Shown here: piece by piece, positions 50,222-53,082 of the stretch
Position numbering within the stretch: the stretch's first letter is position 1
Layout of the letters: each line of letters starts with the position of its first letter
The notes under the pieces: generated by a model
What the model was told of the DNA's origin: nothing
The model's input: the letters and a program-made list of their open reading frames with translations, nothing else
Databases searched by the model: none
Made by a program: the position numbers and the translations under genes
DNA from: Alistipes sp.
Lineage (GTDB): Bacteria; Bacteroidota; Bacteroidia; Bacteroidales; Rikenellaceae
Length of the DNA stretch: 53,082 nucleotides
Assembly: GCA_022511295.1 (NCBI GenBank)
Contig: JAFLRT010000005.1
Location: 1-53,082, forward strand
Direction of reading: 5' to 3'

Positions 50222-52381
50222 TTACTCGTTTTTGAAAACAAGTTCACCGTCTTGGAAATCGATATGGATGGTGTGTTCGCGGTCGATTTCTCCGGCAAGG
50301 ATACGCTTCGACAACTCGTTTATTATGCTGCGCTGGACGAGGCGCTTGACGGGACGGGCGCCGTACAACGGGTCGTACCCCTCGGCTGCAAGACGGTCGC
50401 GCACGGCAGGCGTGTACTCCAGTTTGAGACCCTGACTGTAAAGCATGCGCTGCACCTCTTTCAGACGCATATCGACTATGCTGGCGATATCCTCGCGTGT
50501 GAGAGGTTCAAACATCACTATCTCATCGACACGGTTCAGAAATTCGGGTTTGAGGGTGCGTTTAAGCAACTCCGTAACCTCGTTCTTTGTGCGTTCGACA
50601 ACCTCTCTGTCGGCATTGACGCCGTCGAAGGCTTTTGAGAAATTATCACGTATGATATGCGAACCGAGATTCGACGTCATTATTATAATCGTATTGCGGA
50701 AATCCGCCGTGCGACCCTTGTTATCCGTCAGACGCCCGTCGTCGAGTACCTGAAGCAATATGTTGAAGACATCGGGATGCGCCTTTTCAATCTCGTCCAG
50801 CAACACCACCGAGTATGGTTTGCGCCTTACGGCCTCGGTGAGTTGTCCACCCTCGTCGTAGCCGACATATCCCGGGGGCGCTCCGACGAGCCGCGATACG
50901 CTGTGCCGTTCCTGATACTCGCTCATATCTATGCGTGTAATCATATTGTCGTCGTTGAACAGAAACTCCGCAAGCGCTTTGGCCAACTCGGTCTTGCCTA
51001 CACCCGTCGTGCCTAAAAATATGAACGACCCTATGGGGCGTCGGGCATCATTAAGCCCTGCGCGCGAGCGTCGCACGGCATCTGCTACGGCCGCTATGGC
51101 CTCGTGCTGACCCACGACACGGCGGTGGAGTTCGCTCTCGAGATTGAGAAGTTTCTCGCGCTCCGAGGCTAACATACGCTGTACCGGTATGCCTGTCCAA
51201 CGCGATACCACCTCGGCGATATCCTGCGCATCGACCTCCTCTTTTATCATAGGCGCCGAGGCGTCGTCTATGCCTGCACGCAGTTCGTCGATACGCTTCT
51301 GTGCCTCGACGATACGTCCGTAGCGTATCTCGGCCACACGTCCGTAATCGCCCTGACGTTCGGCCTGCTGCGCCTCTATCTTCAGCCGCTCGATAAGGTC
51401 TTTGCTCTCCTGTATGCTGCTGAGACGGTCGCGTTCCGACTGCCATCTGGCACGCAGTTCACGGTCTTTGCGCTGCAACTCGTCGAGTTCTTCGCCAAGC
51501 ACAGCCATACGCGACTTGTCGTTCTCACGGCGTATGGCCTCGCGCTCAATCTCTATCTGACGTATGCGTCTCTCGAGAGAGTCTATCTCCTCGGGTACGG
51601 AGTTCATTTCCAGACGCAGACGCGATGCCGCCTCATCGACAAGGTCTATGGCCTTGTCGGGCAGAAAACGCGAAGTGATATATCGGTGCGACAACTCAAC
51701 TGCCGCCACGATAGCCTCATCCTTGATACGCACGCGGTGATGATTCTCGTAACGCTCTTTAAGACCGCGCAGAATGGATACCGCATCGGCTGTGGACGGC
51801 TCATCGACCATAACCTTCTGGAAACGGCGTTCGAGGGCTTTGTCCTGCTCGAAATATCTTTGATATTCGTCGAGTGTCGTTGCGCCTATGGTACGCAGTT
51901 CGCCGCGTGCGAGAGCGGGTTTGAGGATATTGGCCGCATCCATCGCACCGCCCGATTTGCCGGCACCCACAAGCGTGTGTATCTCGTCGATGAAGAGCAG
52001 TATCTCGCCGTCGCGCTCGACAACCTCGCGCACTACGGCCTTGAGCCGCTCCTCGAACTCTCCCTGATACTTGGCACCTGCTATGAGCGCACCCATATCG
52101 AGTGAGTATACCGATTTGGACTTGAGGTTTTCGGGTACATCGCCATCCACTATGCGGTGTGCGATACCCTCGGCTATTGCCGTCTTGCCGACACCTGCCT
52201 CGCCTACGAGTATAGGGTTGTTCTTGGTGCGGCGCGACAGTATTTGCAGCACGCGGCGTATCTCCTCGTCGCGGCCTATCACGGGGTCGAGTTTGCCCGA
52301 GCGTGCCATCTCATTGAGATTTACGGCATAGCGGTTGAGCGCCTCGGTTTGTGATGATTGTGTTGCTGTGGAAGTGTTCAT
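50222..52381 (-). CDS. clpB: ClpB disaggregase lacking the N-terminal Clp_N domain
   Basis: 719 residues instead of the usual 860 or so. It begins with a short Ser/Thr/Gln tail and enters family sequence at [20 protein letters not shown], which in other ClpB proteins follows the N-domain. Both ATPase domains are complete (Walker [10 protein letters not shown] near 60 and GTTGVGKTE near 457), as are the coiled-coil M-domain (about 270-390) that binds DnaK, and the C-terminal [13 protein letters not shown]. It should still solubilise aggregates with DnaK but lacks the flexible substrate-binding domain. The 150 bases upstream show no N-domain remnant. It could also be a paralogue of a full-length copy elsewhere. 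Confidence 0.93.
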   Translation of the reverse strand: MNTSTATQSSQTEALNRYAVNLNEMARSGKLDPVIGRDEEIRRVLQILSRRTKNNPILVGEAGVGKTAIAEGIAHRIVDGDVPENLKSKSVYSLDMGALIAGAKYQGEFEERLKAVVREVVERDGEILLFIDEIHTLVGAGKSGGAMDAANILKPALARGELRTIGATTLDEYQRYFEQDKALERRFQKVMVDEPSTADAVSILRGLKERYENHHRVRIKDEAIVAAVELSHRYITSRFLPDKAIDLVDEAASRLRLEMNSVPEEIDSLERRIRQIEIEREAIRRENDKSRMAVLGEELDELQRKDRELRARWQSERDRLSSIQESKDLIERLKIEAQQAERQGDYGRVAEIRYGRIVEAQKRIDELRAGIDDASAPMIKEEVDAQDIAEVVSRWTGIPVQRMLASEREKLLNLESELHRRVVGQHEAIAAVADAVRRSRAGLNDARRPIGSFIFLGTTGVGKTELAKALAEFLFNDDNMITRIDMSEYQERHSVSRLVGAPPGYVGYDEGGQLTEAVRRKPYSVVLLDEIEKAHPDVFNILLQVLDDGRLTDNKGRTADFRNTIIIMTSNLGSHIIRDNFSKAFDGVNADREVVERTKNEVTELLKRTLKPEFLNRVDEIVMFEPLTREDIASIVDMRLKEVQRMLYSQGLKLEYTPAVRDRLAAEGYDPLYGARPVKRLVQRSIINELSKRILAGEIDREHTIHIDFQDGELVFKNE

Positions 52382-52665
52382 AATCTGTTCTCCTTTTGCT
52401 TTTTGCTCTTTGAGAGGACAAAATGCCTGCCATGCCGCTCGGAGATGACAATATGTCGATAGTGAATGACAAAGCGTCGTAAATTATGCTTTTACGGCAG
52501 AGGCGGAATGACAACAGACGACAAAGTGTCGCAAAGATGAAACCTTGTTTTCACGGGCAAAGCCATTTTTAACCTCTCGTTAATCTGTCGACCTTAATAA
52601 CATGACATTTTCTGTCGCGAAGATAACGCTTCGGGGTTTTGTTGCCCTTTTTTCGGTTGCGGCTC
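52382..52665. other. clpB leader region with phased GACAA repeats
   Basis: No gene. On the clpB strand a purine-rich stretch (AAAGAGCAAAAAGCAAAAGG) lies just before the ATG. Further up, plus-strand GACAA occurs at 52417, 52447, 52468, 52510 and 52520. CATCTTTG (52539-52532, minus strand) is one base off the -7 consensus and may be the promoter. TTCACGGGCAAAGCC follows at about 52551. The plus strand from 52566 to 52665 shows nothing else clear. Confidence 0.5.
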
Positions 52666-52697
52666 TTGATTTGTGGCACAGGAATTGTCTATATTTG
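52666..52697 (+). promoter_or_regulatory. Promoter of small RNA A
   Basis: TTG (52666-52668), 21 bases, TATATTTG (52690-52697). A TTTG also begins at 52670, at a shorter spacing of 16. Confidence 0.65.
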
Positions 52698-52703
52698 TGT
52701 CAG

Positions 52704-52822
52704 CTGCGTCGAAAACTGCACGGCGCAGTGAGGTTTCTTCATTTATTTAAGTTTGGGTTAGTAGTTTGGAGGAACTATCCTCCGGGGCAGCAGGCAATCG
52801 CGAGATTCCCTGCTGTTTTTTA
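52704..52822 (+). ncRNA. Candidate small RNA A
   Basis: About 118 nt with promoter and terminator both clear. Predicted structure: hairpin ACTGC/GCAGT; a single-stranded linker containing TTCATTTA and GGTTAGTAGTTT (52756-52767); hairpin GGAGGA-ACTA-TCCTCC (52768-52783); then a terminator CAGCAGG-C-AATC-GCGA-GATT-C-CCTGCTG (52788-52815) followed by six T. The linker blocks recur in small RNA B. A 96-residue reading frame through the region has no family features and crosses the terminator, so I reject it as a gene. Confidence 0.65.
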
Positions 52823-52825
52823 TAT

Positions 52826-52945
52826 GCACCTCTTTGAGGTGCTGCGCCGCCCCCGAGGGGGGCAGGGGCGGCGCAAAAGACGCGGTATGTAATAAGCGGC
52901 GCGCGCATCGCAAAGCGATGCATATATCGCAAGACGACACACGCT
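52826..52945. repeat. Composite palindromic repeat, copy 3, with a GCATCGC hairpin
   Basis: GCACCTC-TTT-GAGGTGC (52827-52843), GCGCCGCCCCCGAGGGGG ... GGGGCGGCGC (to about 52874), then GCATCGCAAAGCGATGC with ATATATCGCAAGACGACACACGC. All elements of the window's repeat family are together here. Confidence 0.75.
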
Positions 52946-52984
52946 TTTTCTCTTGTGTTTCATAATCAATTTCTCGCCGTGCAT

Positions 52985-52992
52985 TATATTTG
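52985..52992 (+). promoter_or_regulatory. Possible promoter -7 box near the window end
   Basis: TATATTTG, directing transcription out of the window. A CGGC/GCCG hairpin follows at about 53009-53025. No start codon of a recognisable gene is seen before the end, so the gene, if any, lies beyond. Confidence 0.35.
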
Positions 52993-53082
52993 CTGTTGCA
53001 TTATCGGCAGGCCGCAGAGCCGGATGTAAAGGCTGTAAAAAAGAGTTAATCATCTCAAAACATATTAATATTATTATTTTTT

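Noticed and set aside
52602..52892. 96-residue plus-strand frame near the window end
   Set aside because: It crosses the promoter, hairpins and terminator of candidate small RNA A and a GC-rich repeat, and has no family features.

Overview
The window looks like an ordinary chromosomal stretch from a member of the order Bacteroidales (phylum Bacteroidota). The evidence is a SusC/SusD pair, a fused SecDF, a GldE-type CBS-domain membrane protein, and many copies of the Bacteroidota promoter pair (TTTG or TTG, about 19-21 bases, then TAnnTTTG). The moderately GC-rich coding sequence and the futalosine-pathway gene mqnC would suit a Rikenellaceae/Alistipes-like genome better than Bacteroides itself, but that placement is an inference. 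No IS element, integrase, CRISPR array or replication origin was seen.

Layout. 1-3151 (minus): pdxJ, cca, tsaC and a hotdog thioesterase, with 4-base overlaps between the last three. 3204-8831 (plus): nadK, uppS, bamA and two OmpH/Skp-like chaperones (isoprenoid carrier and outer-membrane assembly). 8857-12141: an orphan phage-lysozyme-like gene, a family 2 glycosyltransferase, a candidate small RNA, RNase P RNA and a nitroreductase. 12204-15212: secDF. 15213-21438: a long regulatory region, then susC, susD and a third surface lipoprotein. 21605-21890 (minus): tRNA-Glu(CTC) and a second candidate small RNA. 22067-32085 (minus): murG, murC, ftsQ, ftsA and ftsZ (distal end of a dcw cluster), gldE, a 4'-phosphopantetheinyl transferase and a MATE exporter. 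32278-36619: ung; metK behind a SAM-II riboswitch; transketolase. 36717-40164 (minus): tig, clpP and clpX. 40270-50098 (plus): a glutaminyl cyclase lipoprotein, metH, metF, an M20 amidohydrolase, rnr and mqnC, closely packed. 50222-52381 (minus): a clpB that lacks the Clp N-domain. 52382-53082: no convincing protein gene, but a third candidate small RNA and palindromic repeats.

How the genes connect. metK, metH and metF make and recycle methionine and S-adenosylmethionine (SAM), and metK appears to be controlled by SAM through its leader. tig, clpP, clpX and clpB form a protein-quality set. uppS, bamA, the Skp-like proteins and secDF serve envelope biogenesis. murG to ftsZ serve wall synthesis and division.

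Most interesting leads: (1) two candidate small RNAs at 52704-52822 (+) and 21756-21890 (-) that share ordered sequence blocks including the 12-mer GGTTAGTAGTTT, plus a third short transcript at 10716-10803 whose single-stranded part is complementary to that core; (2) the SAM-II riboswitch in front of metK; (3) a run of nine G in the signal-peptide codons of susC, a possible phase-variation tract; (4) FtsQ with a charged helical insertion of about 110 residues; (5) ClpB without its N-domain, behind a leader carrying evenly phased GACAA repeats; (6) a family of composite palindromic intergenic repeats; (7) several promoters placed so that the transcript would start at the ATG itself. All functional statements come from reading the sequence; no database search was run.
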